Shown here: piece after piece, positions 7,263 through 15,963 of the stretch
Numbering within the stretch: position 1 is the stretch's first letter
Layout: each line of letters opens with the position of its first letter
From: an uncultured Christensenellaceae bacterium
GTDB taxonomy: Bacteria; Bacillota; Clostridia; Christensenellales; Aristaeellaceae
NCBI GenBank assembly: GCA_905236495.1
Contig: CAJOPV010000130.1
Span: 1-19,373, forward strand
DNA: 19,373 nt
Direction of reading: 5' to 3'
The notes under the pieces: generated by a model
Database searches by the model: none
What the model was told of the DNA's origin: nothing
Seen by the model: the letters and a program-made list of their open reading frames with translations, nothing else
Translations under genes and position numbers: made by a program

Positions 7263-9366
7263 TTGCTATCCCCGCGTTCATCGTTTGAAAATGCAGTTTC
7301 AGCGTAGCCATCAGTTTCCGACGTACCTGCCGGGCAGGCTCCGCAATGAGCCCCTCAAACAGCCGCACAGGGGAAAGGAAACAGTTCCCTTCGTTTTGCG
7401 CCGTCAGCATATCGCCACAAATATAATCAATGGTGATGACCCCTTGGGACTGATTGGAGAACCATGCTTCTTCGTCTGCGTACAGCTTTTGTTTTTCAGG
7501 ATTCAGGCTGTAAACCGCTATGACTTTATCGTTGCCCAGGTGATAGATCAAAGATAAACTGCCCTCCGGCATGGCCCAATCCAGGCTTGTCTCTGTTTCT
7601 GCGCAGTCGCAGAGCCATTTCTGACAGCGCAGCCAAACGCTGTGAATATCCTGAAAATCGATTTCATTCAGCCTGGCCCGTTTTCGGCCCGCTTCCACCG
7701 CTTCCATATAGCTTCGCCAGGAGGGCAATGCCCGAAGCCGGTTCAGCCCGCTCAGCGTCAATCGTTCAGGATGCCGGGCATGCGGTAGTTTATTTTTCAG
7801 AAAATCCATGGAGAAGGCCAGAATGGCGCAATAGACCTCATCCCAGTTCAGCGTGCGGTAATGCCGCTGATGCAGACGCTCGGACAGCACATAATCCCAT
7901 AACGGCTCTTCGTAGCCAACCATGGGCTGGACCATCAAGGCCTGGGGCAAATTCAACATATACACAAAATCCACGATATGTTTTAATTCTTTGACAAAGG
8001 GACGGCTGTAATCCAGCTTGCAGTCCGTAACAGGGCTTCCGTCATTCCGAAGCAAAAACTGACGATATACCTGCTCCCGATTAAAGTTTGTTATCTTATC
8101 TTTACTTCCTGCGATCACCGCGTCCCGCACCTGGGCCCAAAGCTGGCGGAACTGGAATTGCTGTTCGCAGGGAATTTTCATGGCGTCGCAAAAAGTATCC
8201 AGCAGGTTTTGATCCTCGGACGTAGTTAAAAGCAGGGTGCGGAATCTGGCGGCCAGGCTGCGGGAAGCCATGGCGGCATTGTGTGCGTCATCCTGCCAAT
8301 CCATGCGAATACAGAATACCGGGGCGGCTTGACAGGCACGTTGCCAAGCTGCGAACAGGCGCTCGTCATGATCATAGACCGGCGCTTCAAAGGGGCTCTT
8401 TTCCCGCATCAGATAAATAACGATGGAGCCATTTTCAAGCAATTCAAAAAACGCCTTCTGATCGTTTCCTTCCGATCCGTACCACGCCTGAAACACTGTG
8501 GAATTAAAGATGGACGCACGATTGACGAGCACCTGCCAATGATGCAGCAGCGCACGGAATATTTCCCGCTGCTGCAGTTGGATTCGTATGGCGGACAGGC
8601 GTTGGCTTTGAAATCCTTCCGCCTGGAAATCGGGATCATCATAAAAGGATACGGGGCACCATTGATTATCTATGCAAAGGGGATAAGCGGTCAGCGGGTC
8701 CGTTTCGCCAATCTCAAGGGTATAAAAAGCGATGCCCTCCGACTGGCAGCGTACGGGAAAAACTTTTTGATAGATATAGGGATTATCCTCCTGCACGTCC
8801 TGAAAGGTATCGGGCGCTTTACCGACCTGGTTCAATTCCGGCAGGGGAAGATGCAAGCCCCGAAGCGCTTCATCGATCACAGCTTGAGGCCAAAGCCGGG
8901 GGTTCAGCAGCGTTTCAAGAAACTGAGTAGTCAGGCGATACCGATAAAGCGAAATAAACTGCACCTTCTGCAAGAATGCCAGAATTTCAGGCTCCTGCCG
9001 GAACACATGCGAAAGCGGCATTCTTTCCAGCAGCACCACATAAACCCGATAATCAGGACGCTCCTTGCAAAGGGAGATAGCGGTCCGCAATTCCCGGATC
9101 ACTTCGGATCGCTGCTCCGTACCGTTGGAAAGGAACAAAAGGAAACGGCAGCTGCTGTTCAGGCGCTGGTCGATTGTATCCTTCCATTCGTCACCTGTCA
9201 TGATACCGCGGTCATACCAGAACCGAAGCCCATCGTGATACATATAGCGCAGGATATGCACCACTTTTTCAAAATCGGCATGAGAATAGCTGATAAAGAT
9301 ATGGGAAAGCGGGCCGTTATAGGCCATATCCACATAATCATTCAGCATAGGCTGATTATCAACCAT
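7252..9366 (-). CDS. TIR-domain protein with large uncharacterised C-terminal region
   Basis: The predicted product is 704 aa. Residues about 20-155 form a TIR domain: IFISYSHAD (23-31) is the first strand and box 1, GDEW with W61 follows, and RSEVIRELRTA contains E92, which occupies the place of the catalytic NADase glutamate. VYVVLLERM (about 107-115) is the later core strand. The remaining 550 residues match nothing I recognise and show no membrane segments, so they may be a sensor or oligomerisation region. ATG 9366 is chosen because GGAGGG (9375-9380) lies 8 nt upstream. The reading frame stays open to 9435, but that end lies inside the promoter -35 box. The gene overlaps the Nudix gene by 11 nt. 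TIR proteins of this kind typically degrade NAD+ or make cyclic ADP-ribose signals in antiphage or toxin systems. That role is inference here. Confidence 0.85.
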   Translation of the reverse strand: MVDNQPMLNDYVDMAYNGPLSHIFISYSHADFEKVVHILRYMYHDGLRFWYDRGIMTGDEWKDTIDQRLNSSCRFLLFLSNGTEQRSEVIRELRTAISLCKERPDYRVYVVLLERMPLSHVFRQEPEILAFLQKVQFISLYRYRLTTQFLETLLNPRLWPQAVIDEALRGLHLPLPELNQVGKAPDTFQDVQEDNPYIYQKVFPVRCQSEGIAFYTLEIGETDPLTAYPLCIDNQWCPVSFYDDPDFQAEGFQSQRLSAIRIQLQQREIFRALLHHWQVLVNRASIFNSTVFQAWYGSEGNDQKAFFELLENGSIVIYLMREKSPFEAPVYDHDERLFAAWQRACQAAPVFCIRMDWQDDAHNAAMASRSLAARFRTLLLTTSEDQNLLDTFCDAMKIPCEQQFQFRQLWAQVRDAVIAGSKDKITNFNREQVYRQFLLRNDGSPVTDCKLDYSRPFVKELKHIVDFVYMLNLPQALMVQPMVGYEEPLWDYVLSERLHQRHYRTLNWDEVYCAILAFSMDFLKNKLPHARHPERLTLSGLNRLRALPSWRSYMEAVEAGRKRARLNEIDFQDIHSVWLRCQKWLCDCAETETSLDWAMPEGSLSLIYHLGNDKVIAVYSLNPEKQKLYADEEAWFSNQSQGVITIDYICGDMLTAQNEGNCFLSPVRLFEGLIAEPARQVRRKLMATLKLHFQTMNAGIANDV

Positions 9367-9374
9367 CCTGCCAT

Positions 9375-9380
9375 CCCTCC
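9375..9380 (-). promoter_or_regulatory. Ribosome binding site fixing the TIR start
   Basis: GGAGGG on the reverse strand lies 8 nt before ATG 9366. It decides against the longer open frame to 9435, which has no such site and would start within the promoter. Confidence 0.8.
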
Positions 9381-9406
9381 GGGTTTCATGAATCAATACA
9401 CTATTC

Positions 9407-9435
9407 ATTATACAGGATTTATGCCCAATCTTCAA
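9407..9435 (-). promoter_or_regulatory. Sigma-A promoter of the TIR-Nudix cassette
   Basis: On the reverse strand, TTGAAG (9435-9430) and TATAAT (9412-9407) are separated by exactly 17 nt, putting the transcript start near 9400, some 34 nt before the ATG. A 6-bp inverted repeat (ATGAAT/ATTCAT, arms 9388-9393 and 9403-9408, 9-nt spacer) straddles the start point and touches the -10 box, which could be an operator but may be chance. The cassette therefore has its own promoter, independent of uxaBA. Confidence 0.8.
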
Positions 9436-9446
9436 TTTCTTTCAGG

Positions 9447-9477
9447 AAAAAACACAAAAAAGGTGGGTTGCCCCGCC
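9447..9477 (-). terminator. Terminator after uxaA
   Basis: On the reverse strand, GGCGGG and CCCACC pair with one C-A mismatch around a GCAA tetraloop (9477-9462), followed by six T, GTG and six more T. It sits 19 nt after the uxaA stop and just before the TIR promoter, so it should insulate the two units. Confidence 0.65.
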
Positions 9478-9496
9478 AAATGAGAAATGGTTCGCT

Positions 9497-10918
9497 TTAC
9501 AGCGTGACCCCGCTTTTGAAGATAGCGATTTCACGGTAGCCATTTTGCTCGGCTTTGGTTTCCTTGCCGCTGGCGGTATCCAGCACCAGGGAGAAAAGGG
9601 CCTGGGCAGCGTCGGGCATGGCGGTGCCGCTGAGCAGCTGGCCCGCGTTAAAATCGATCCAGCCGGACTTGCGCTGGGCCAGGGAGGAATTGGTGGCGAC
9701 CTTCAGGGTGGGGGCAGGGCCGCCTAAGGGAGTGCCACGGCCTGTGGTGAACAGGATCATCTGGGCCCCGGCGGCAGTCAGAGACGTGACGGCGCAGATA
9801 TCATTGCCCGGGCCCCATACCAGGTTAAGCCCCGGCTGGGTGACGGGCGTTGCGTAGGGCAGCACATCTTCCACCGCGCCCAAGCCGCCCTTTTGGGTGC
9901 AGCCCAGGCTTTTTTCCTCCAGGGTGGTGATGCCGCCGGCCTTGTTGCCGGGAGAGGGATTTTCATACACCGGCATGTGGTTATCCTGGTAGTATTTTTT
10001 GAAGCCGTTGATGAGATTGCAGGTTTTTTGAAACACCTTTTCATCCCGGCAGCGCGCCATCAAGAGCTCCTCCGCACCGAACATTTCGGGCACCTCGGTC
10101 AGCAGCGCCGTGCCGCCGGCGGCGCAGATGCCGTCGCTGACGGCGCCTAAGAGGGGATTGGCGGTGATGCCGGAAAAGCCGTCGGAGCCGCCGCATTTGA
10201 GCCCGATCACCAGCTTGGAAACGGGCTGCGATGTGCGTTTGTCATTCTTTAATTCTTCGCGCAAAGCCCGGATCAGGGATAAGGCGGCTTCCTCCTCGTC
10301 CTCCTGCTCCTGGCAGATCAGGAATTTGACTCTTTTTTCATCCACCGGGCCAAGTTGCGCCTTGAAGGCGTCCATGGTGTTGTTTTCGCAGCCCAGACCC
10401 AGCACAAGCACGCCCCCGGCGTTGGGATGACGCGCCAGGGCGCAGAGCAGATCCCGGGTGCGGTTATGATCCTCGCCCAGCTGGCTGCAGCCGTAGGGAT
10501 GAGGGAAGGTATAAACGGGCGCGCCAACCTCTTTTTCGGCTTTCTGTACGATGCGCTGGGCGGTATGATTCACGCACCCCACCAGCGGCAGCACCCAAAT
10601 CTCATTGCGGATGCCCACCCGTCCGTCAGGCCTTGCATACCCCATGAAGGAGCCGGCGAAGGGCGCGGCGGAATGAATAGGCTTGGGCTGATAGGTATAA
10701 TCCTTTTCGCCGCTCAAGGCCGTTTTCAGGTTATGGGAGTGCACCCATTCGCCCGCCTTGATATCCGCCGCGGCGATGCCGATGGGATTGCCGTATTTGA
10801 TGACTTTCTCGCCTTTTGCGATATCCTTGAGGGCGATCTTGTGCCCCGCCGGGATCTGATCCCGAGGGGACAAGAGCACCGCCACGTTATCCAATTCGTG
10901 CAATTTGATCTGATCCAT
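9497..10918 (-). CDS. uxaA: Altronate dehydratase
   Basis: This 473-aa enzyme matches the UxaA family. It is an iron-dependent dehydratase turning D-altronate into 2-keto-3-deoxygluconate, the third step of bacterial galacturonate catabolism, in the cytoplasm. An N-terminal SAF-type domain (about 1-90, with VHSHNLKT) is followed by the catalytic region: GYARPDGRVGIRNE, VLGLGCENNTMDAF and LKCGGSDGFSGITANPLLG are characteristic, with conserved cysteines likely to serve as metal ligands. Length is close to the usual 490. The start ATG lies 5 nt after the uxaB stop, and GGGAG at the end of uxaB acts as binding site, so the two genes form an operon with uxaB first. The galactarate dehydratase family is related, but the neighbouring tagaturonate reductase makes altronate the clear substrate. 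Confidence 0.93.
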   Translation of the reverse strand: MDQIKLHELDNVAVLLSPRDQIPAGHKIALKDIAKGEKVIKYGNPIGIAAADIKAGEWVHSHNLKTALSGEKDYTYQPKPIHSAAPFAGSFMGYARPDGRVGIRNEIWVLPLVGCVNHTAQRIVQKAEKEVGAPVYTFPHPYGCSQLGEDHNRTRDLLCALARHPNAGGVLVLGLGCENNTMDAFKAQLGPVDEKRVKFLICQEQEDEEEAALSLIRALREELKNDKRTSQPVSKLVIGLKCGGSDGFSGITANPLLGAVSDGICAAGGTALLTEVPEMFGAEELLMARCRDEKVFQKTCNLINGFKKYYQDNHMPVYENPSPGNKAGGITTLEEKSLGCTQKGGLGAVEDVLPYATPVTQPGLNLVWGPGNDICAVTSLTAAGAQMILFTTGRGTPLGGPAPTLKVATNSSLAQRKSGWIDFNAGQLLSGTAMPDAAQALFSLVLDTASGKETKAEQNGYREIAIFKSGVTL

Positions 10919-10923
10919 GGCGC

Positions 10924-12384
10924 TTACTCCCGCGTTGCCCGGATGGCGGCACGCATGCCATTGGCACGGATGGCATCAAGCTGCTTTGCTACCAGATCCT
11001 TTAGGCCCGGGATCCCCGTCAGATCCTCGCCCCACAGGTTCTCATTGGAAAGCACGGCCTGGGCCAGCTTCCGACTGTCCGTATCCTTGGAAAGCCCGGA
11101 AAAGAAGGCGAGCACCGGGGCGTCGTCCTTCACGGGATAGGGAAGGCCGTTCCGCAGCCCCTCATAATCCCCGGCGGCGTTTTGCCGGATGCCGGTATAG
11201 AAGCAGATCAGGGCGGACAGGCCGAAGGCGAGGCAGGGAGCGGGGGAGCTCGTTTTCGCCGTATAATCCTTCAAAGTAGGCAGCACCCGGGCGGTCCACT
11301 TGCTGACGGAGTTCAGCGCGATGGAGAGCAGCTCGTGACGGTTGAAGGGGTTTTCAAACCGCAATAGCACCGCGGCGGCAAATTCCCGCACCACGTTTTC
11401 GGGCAGGGGCACGTTGGGCATGATCTCGTCATACAGCGCTTTTTCCAGGAAAGGCCGCACGTCCTTGTCTGCCATGCATTCGCCTACGGTATCCAGGCCC
11501 GCCAGATACGCTCCCAGCACCATGGTGGTATGGGCGCCGTTGAGCATGCGCACCTTCCGAAGCTTATAGGGCTTCACGTTATCGGTAAACACAACCGGGT
11601 TTACCTGATCCAGCGGCAGCTCCTTTTTCACCTGCTCCGGGCCTTCGATGACCCACAGGCCGAAGGGCTCGGCGGTATCCAGCTGCTGATCCTCATAGCC
11701 CAGCTCCTCAAACAGGCCGGGCAGCTCCTTCCGGGGGAAGCCGGTAACGATCCTGTCAACCAGGGTGGAGCAGAAGATATTGTCCTTTTCGATCCAGGCG
11801 ATGAAATCGTCCCCCAGCTGCCATTGAGCGGCGGTTTTCAGCACGGCATCCTTCAAATGCGCGCCATTATCGTCGATCAGCTCGCAGGGCAGGATGATGA
11901 AGCCCGGCTTGCCCAGCAGATAGCGCTCATGCAGGAAGCGGGTCAGCTTGCCGGGATAGGAGGCTTGGGGCGCGTCGCCGTACTGGTCCTGCCCGGTATA
12001 AACGATGCCCGCCTCGGTGGTATTGCTGACGATGAAGCGAAGGGTATCCTCCTTGGCAAGGTCCAGGTAGCTCTGGAAATCGGCGTAGGGCTCAACGGTC
12101 CTGATGACGGAGCCCACGATTTTTACCTTTTTTACGTCTCCCGTCTCTTCCCGGCCCCGAAGGATCACGGTATATAGCCCGTCCTGCTCCCGGAGCATAT
12201 GGCACATGCCCCTGTCCAGGGGCTGCACGATGGCGACGCCGTAATCGCCGCCGCATTGGGTGTTGAGATTATCCAGCATTTCATCCACGAAGGCGCGCAG
12301 GAAATTGCCCTCGCCGAACTGCATCACGCGGATATGCTCCGGGCGCTTGACGGTAGGGCACAGCTGCTGATTGAGCCTATTCAT
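10924..12384 (-). CDS. uxaB: Tagaturonate reductase (altronate oxidoreductase)
   Basis: This 486-aa protein is of the long-chain mannitol dehydrogenase superfamily, matching UxaB in length (about 480). It reduces D-tagaturonate to D-altronate with NADH. The N-terminal nucleotide-binding region contains VMQFGEGNFLRAFVDEML. The catalytic signature, lysine followed by LNGAHT, is at K277 with N282 and H285. ATG 12384 is chosen over the TTG at 12408 because AAAGGA (12397-12402) precedes it, though the 12-nt spacing is long, and because the family sequence begins with MNRLN. It is the first gene of the uxaBA operon and has its own promoter. Uronate isomerase (uxaC), KDG kinase and KDPG aldolase, which would complete the pathway, are not in the window. 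Confidence 0.93.
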   Translation of the reverse strand: MNRLNQQLCPTVKRPEHIRVMQFGEGNFLRAFVDEMLDNLNTQCGGDYGVAIVQPLDRGMCHMLREQDGLYTVILRGREETGDVKKVKIVGSVIRTVEPYADFQSYLDLAKEDTLRFIVSNTTEAGIVYTGQDQYGDAPQASYPGKLTRFLHERYLLGKPGFIILPCELIDDNGAHLKDAVLKTAAQWQLGDDFIAWIEKDNIFCSTLVDRIVTGFPRKELPGLFEELGYEDQQLDTAEPFGLWVIEGPEQVKKELPLDQVNPVVFTDNVKPYKLRKVRMLNGAHTTMVLGAYLAGLDTVGECMADKDVRPFLEKALYDEIMPNVPLPENVVREFAAAVLLRFENPFNRHELLSIALNSVSKWTARVLPTLKDYTAKTSSPAPCLAFGLSALICFYTGIRQNAAGDYEGLRNGLPYPVKDDAPVLAFFSGLSKDTDSRKLAQAVLSNENLWGEDLTGIPGLKDLVAKQLDAIRANGMRAAIRATRE

Positions 12385-12440
12385 AATCGTTTCGCATCCT
12401 TTCACCAATCGGTTGGGAAAACTGCTTTGGAACCATGCTC

Positions 12441-12470
12441 ATTATATCACGGTCAAGAAGAGGCGGGCAA
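12441..12470 (-). promoter_or_regulatory. Promoter of uxaBA
   Basis: On the reverse strand, TTGCCC (12470-12465) and TATAAT (12446-12441) are 18 nt apart. The transcript would start near 12434, giving a leader of about 50 nt. An imperfect CCAA-TCGG-TTGG repeat lies in that leader at about 12404-12415 and could be a regulator site, but it is short and does not match an operator I know. Confidence 0.7.
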
Positions 12471-12516
12471 TAGCAACAATGGACAAACATTCAGGATAGA
12501 ACGGATATCCTTTCCC

Positions 12517-12550
12517 AAACAAAAAGCGGGGCCGCGTAACGCAGCCCCGC
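12517..12550 (-). terminator. Terminator after the M16 protease gene
   Basis: On the reverse strand, a perfect 7-bp stem GCGGGGC/GCCCCGC (12550-12526) with an 11-nt loop is followed by TTTTTGTTT. It begins 12 nt after the protease stop codon and is a textbook intrinsic terminator. Confidence 0.93.
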
Positions 12551-12561
12551 AGGATAGAAGA

Positions 12562-15500
12562 TTATTCGCCGCAGAGGAACATGGCAAGATCGCCTCTCGT
12601 CATCACGGCGTCGGGATCGTCCGTCGAAACGGGAGCGCCCAGGGCCGTAAACAGATCGGTGAGGAAGCCTTCCGTAAGCTCCGCGTCCAGGTCGGTATCG
12701 GCGCTTAAAAGATTGTTCGCAACAAGCAGGTCCAGGCAATCCTTCGCCGCGTCTGGGATGCCGTACAGCAGCACATAAACGGCGGAGAGCGCGTCGCTTA
12801 CCGTGGCGTTTTCAGCCGTGCCAAAGAAGTCGTCCTCCAGCGGGGACATCAGCTTTTCATTGACGGCATCCATGACGACGCTGTAGTATTCGCTGTCCTC
12901 CGGCAGGTCTTTAAAGGCGGCCTCGGACATGTCCTTGGCGTTGAAGGGATTGAGGATCGTTTCGTACAGATCGGCGTTGGCGTTGATGGCGGCGGCGCTG
13001 CCCGAAGTGGAATGCACGCCGTTTTCCCAGGCTTTGCGGTAGATTTCGGCGGCATTCTTTACGGTTTCGGGCGTCACGGCCTTGATCTGGCGCATGGAAT
13101 CCAGCGCCCGGTCGGCCTTCTGCTCGGTCAGCACGTCGTTAATGGCGTTGACCGCGCCGGTCAGCTCACCCGCGGGCTTGGCAAATTCGGAATAAGCGCT
13201 CATGATGTAGCCGTCCAGGGTGTCCTGATCCACGTCGATCTGGTCGATCATATCCGCCAGGGAGGCATACACGTCGAAGGTTTCCTTCACGTTGGGGTCG
13301 CGGTAGGAAATCAGATACATGCTGCCGTTATCCATGACGGCGTTCCAGGGGGTGTAAACGCCCATCTGATCCCGCAGAACGGGAACCAGCAGTTGATCGC
13401 TCACCAGGGAAGCAACGACGGACAGGCCCGCGTCAAAGCCCTCGATGCCCAGATCGTCGGCGGTGGCGATCACGTTGTTGAACTGGATGTTGCCGTCGAT
13501 GATCAGGGCCTCGCGCTGGCTGCCGGCGGGCAGATCGTATTCGACGGCTTCCCGCTCAACATGGTCCATTTTCGCCATGAAGGCGTCGGCCAGGGGACGG
13601 TTCAATTCGATGCTTTCCTCGTTGCCGGCGAAGGCCGCGATGGCCCCGGCGCTGTTGCGGAAGAAGGTCTGCACTTCCTCAAAATGCTTCGTCACTTCCT
13701 CGGGATTCTCATTCAGCTGAGCCTCCAGGTTTTCCAGGAAGGCGTAGTAATCCAGGTAGTTCATATAGTTGTAGTAGCGGTAGAAGGGGTACTGATCGGC
13801 CATGCCGCGGTACAGCATGATCGAGTAGGAGTTGCTGTTGATGGTGGCACGGACAGCGGTCTTTTGGGCCTGCACCTGCTCCATCAGCTTCTGGGCGTCG
13901 TCAAAGCGGGTCTGGAAAAGCAGTTCTTCCATCAGATCATAGCCTGCCGCCAGATCGTCGTCCAGGGCGTACCATTCTGCCACCATGTAGGGATGGATGC
14001 TGTCGATCCGGTCCACCGCGTTGACGCCCGTGACCTTGTCGTACAGGTAACGGGAAATGAGCACGTCCAATTCTTCCTTGGTGTGCTTTTCGGTGTCCAA
14101 TTGGCCCAGAAGGCGGGTGTAGAGGCGCATCCAGTGAATATCCTCCTGGGGCAGGGAAGCAGCGTCCATCAGAAGGGAAACATAGCCGATGCCGTCCACG
14201 CCGGCGGGCACCTCGATGTGGCGGACGCCGCTTTCATCGGTAAAGTCATTGACGGTGTATTCCCGGATTTCCTCGGGCAGGCTTTCTACGGAGACGGCCT
14301 TGATCTTAGCCATCAGCTCGGTGGTGTCCTCTTCCTTGGGCGCAGCGTTGGTTTCATCCACGATGGCCTGCAGTTCCTCCTGCGTCATGCCGCCCTTGAT
14401 GCCAGCCAGCTTTTCCGCAAGCGCGGCGTCCGTCTTTTCCTTTTCGCCGGGAGCGGGATAGGTGGTGGTCAGGGTGTAAAGCGCCGCGTCCTTCAGCCAC
14501 TTGGCGGCGGCTTCCTTCAGCAGCCCCTGTTGATTTTCTTCGTCGATGGCGGAGAGGGAATCCACGTATTCGGCATACTGGAAGGGGTTGCCCGATACGG
14601 CGTAGTTATACGCCAGGCTGGATACGACGCCTTCCACGGGGTCGCCGCTTTCGGGGGCCAGCTTGGTGGAAATGCTGAGGCCGGTCATGGCGCTGTCCAC
14701 CATGTCCTGGAGGAAGCCGTTTTCAGCCACGTTGGCAATCGCTTCGTCCACCAGCGCCTTGAACTGCTCTGCGTCCCCCTCGTTCATGCCGGAAGCCACA
14801 AAAGCGATGGCATCCTCCGGCGCGGCTACTTCGCGCCCGGTGCTGACGGAGCCGGAGGGGAAGGCCTTTTTGAAGGTTTGGCTCAACACAGAGCCGGTTT
14901 CATTCAGCAGGGAGCAGACATGGTCGATCAGGTTTTCCTGCTCCACGTCTCCCTTCATGCCGGGGCAGAGGATGTAATAGTAGATCACGGACTGGTTATT
15001 GACGTCCGTCCCCTCTGCCATGGGGTAGCCATACGCAGCCGTCACGGGCTCCGTGATGGCGGTATAGCCTTCGTCCTCAAAGGTGAATTCGGCCTTCTCA
15101 TACTGGGAGAAGGTTTCGTCCAGCAGGGCCAGGAAGGCGGCGTAATCCTCAAACTGCCCGTAGAGGATGGCGAAGCAGTTGGAGGGATGATAGTATTTGT
15201 CGTGGTAAGCCTTCACGTCCTCCCAGGTCATATCCGGAATGACTGCGGGCACGCCGCCGTAATTATAGCTCAGCGCGGCGCCGGGGAAGGTGGCGGCGTT
15301 GGCGTTATCCATGGCGGCGTGGGAAAGCGTAAGGGCGCCCTGCATTTCGGAATACACCACGCCCTCATAGGTCATTTCGCCGTCCAGGTCAGGCAGGTCG
15401 TAATGCCAGGCCTGGGTGCGGAAAATGCTTTCATCCGTCATGATCAGCGGATGGAAGCAGGCGTCCACATAGAAATCCGCCAGACGCAGCAGCTGGATCT

Positions 15501-15942
15501 CGGAAAGAGAACCAAGGGGGAAATTGGTGCTGGCGTCGGTGGTATTGGCGTTCACGTAGGTATTGTAGGTCTGATAGATCAGATTGAAGAACAGGGAAGA
15601 TGAAGGATACTTTTCTGACCCGAAAAGGATGGCGTGCTCAAACACGTGGGGGAGACCCGTGTTGTCGATGGGCCGGGTGGGGAAGGTCAGCTGGAAAGCG
15701 CGGTTGGTATCCTCGTTGGCAACATAGAGCAGCTTGGCGCCGGTTTTTTGATGCTCAAAGAGGATCAGCTGCGCGCCGATCAGCGGGAAATCCCGAATCT
15801 CGACGGCCTGAAAGCCGTAAACCTCGTCGCCTGCCAGAGGAAGCTGGGACGGATCGGGAGAATCCGGCAGGGCTTCCGCCAGGGCGGGCATGGCGCTGAG
15901 AAGCATGCTCAGCGCAAGCAAAAGGGAAAGCAGTTTCTTCAT
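12562..15942 (-). CDS. Secreted M16C zinc metalloprotease (PreP/insulinase-like)
   Basis: This 1126-aa protein begins with a signal peptide (KK, a leucine-rich core, then AMPALAEA; probable cleavage near residue 23) and has no lipobox, so it should be exported. The inverted zinc motif HVFEH is at 99-103 and the third ligand is E199 in GVVYSEMQGA, both as in the presequence protease subfamily M16C. NTYVNANT (about 127-134) is also typical. The protein is about 100-150 residues longer than usual PreP. Its acidic last 70 residues or so end in MTRGDLAMFLCGE and faintly resemble an S-layer homology repeat, which could tether it to the wall. AGGAGG lies about 11 nt before the ATG. It is monocistronic between two terminators. 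Likely role is degradation of peptides outside the membrane; the native substrate is unknown. Confidence 0.92.
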   Translation of the reverse strand: MKKLLSLLLALSMLLSAMPALAEALPDSPDPSQLPLAGDEVYGFQAVEIRDFPLIGAQLILFEHQKTGAKLLYVANEDTNRAFQLTFPTRPIDNTGLPHVFEHAILFGSEKYPSSSLFFNLIYQTYNTYVNANTTDASTNFPLGSLSEIQLLRLADFYVDACFHPLIMTDESIFRTQAWHYDLPDLDGEMTYEGVVYSEMQGALTLSHAAMDNANAATFPGAALSYNYGGVPAVIPDMTWEDVKAYHDKYYHPSNCFAILYGQFEDYAAFLALLDETFSQYEKAEFTFEDEGYTAITEPVTAAYGYPMAEGTDVNNQSVIYYYILCPGMKGDVEQENLIDHVCSLLNETGSVLSQTFKKAFPSGSVSTGREVAAPEDAIAFVASGMNEGDAEQFKALVDEAIANVAENGFLQDMVDSAMTGLSISTKLAPESGDPVEGVVSSLAYNYAVSGNPFQYAEYVDSLSAIDEENQQGLLKEAAAKWLKDAALYTLTTTYPAPGEKEKTDAALAEKLAGIKGGMTQEELQAIVDETNAAPKEEDTTELMAKIKAVSVESLPEEIREYTVNDFTDESGVRHIEVPAGVDGIGYVSLLMDAASLPQEDIHWMRLYTRLLGQLDTEKHTKEELDVLISRYLYDKVTGVNAVDRIDSIHPYMVAEWYALDDDLAAGYDLMEELLFQTRFDDAQKLMEQVQAQKTAVRATINSNSYSIMLYRGMADQYPFYRYYNYMNYLDYYAFLENLEAQLNENPEEVTKHFEEVQTFFRNSAGAIAAFAGNEESIELNRPLADAFMAKMDHVEREAVEYDLPAGSQREALIIDGNIQFNNVIATADDLGIEGFDAGLSVVASLVSDQLLVPVLRDQMGVYTPWNAVMDNGSMYLISYRDPNVKETFDVYASLADMIDQIDVDQDTLDGYIMSAYSEFAKPAGELTGAVNAINDVLTEQKADRALDSMRQIKAVTPETVKNAAEIYRKAWENGVHSTSGSAAAINANADLYETILNPFNAKDMSEAAFKDLPEDSEYYSVVMDAVNEKLMSPLEDDFFGTAENATVSDALSAVYVLLYGIPDAAKDCLDLLVANNLLSADTDLDAELTEGFLTDLFTALGAPVSTDDPDAVMTRGDLAMFLCGE

Positions 15943-15963
15943 GGTAAAAAACCCCTCCTTGCA

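Noticed and set aside
9367..9435. Longer TIR reading frame adding 23 residues
   Set aside because: It would begin inside the -35 hexamer of the promoter and has no binding site, whereas 9366 has GGAGGG at 8 nt.
8281..9483. A 400-codon top-strand frame opposite the TIR gene
   Set aside because: The reverse strand has the TIR motifs, promoter and ribosome binding site. This frame has none and runs through the promoter and the uxaA terminator.
13012..15603. An 863-codon open frame on the top strand opposite the M16 protease
   Set aside because: It is the antisense of a clear protease gene, has low-complexity valine/glycine/histidine-rich content, no family likeness and no ribosome binding site. 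GC-rich codon bias on the other strand keeps it open.
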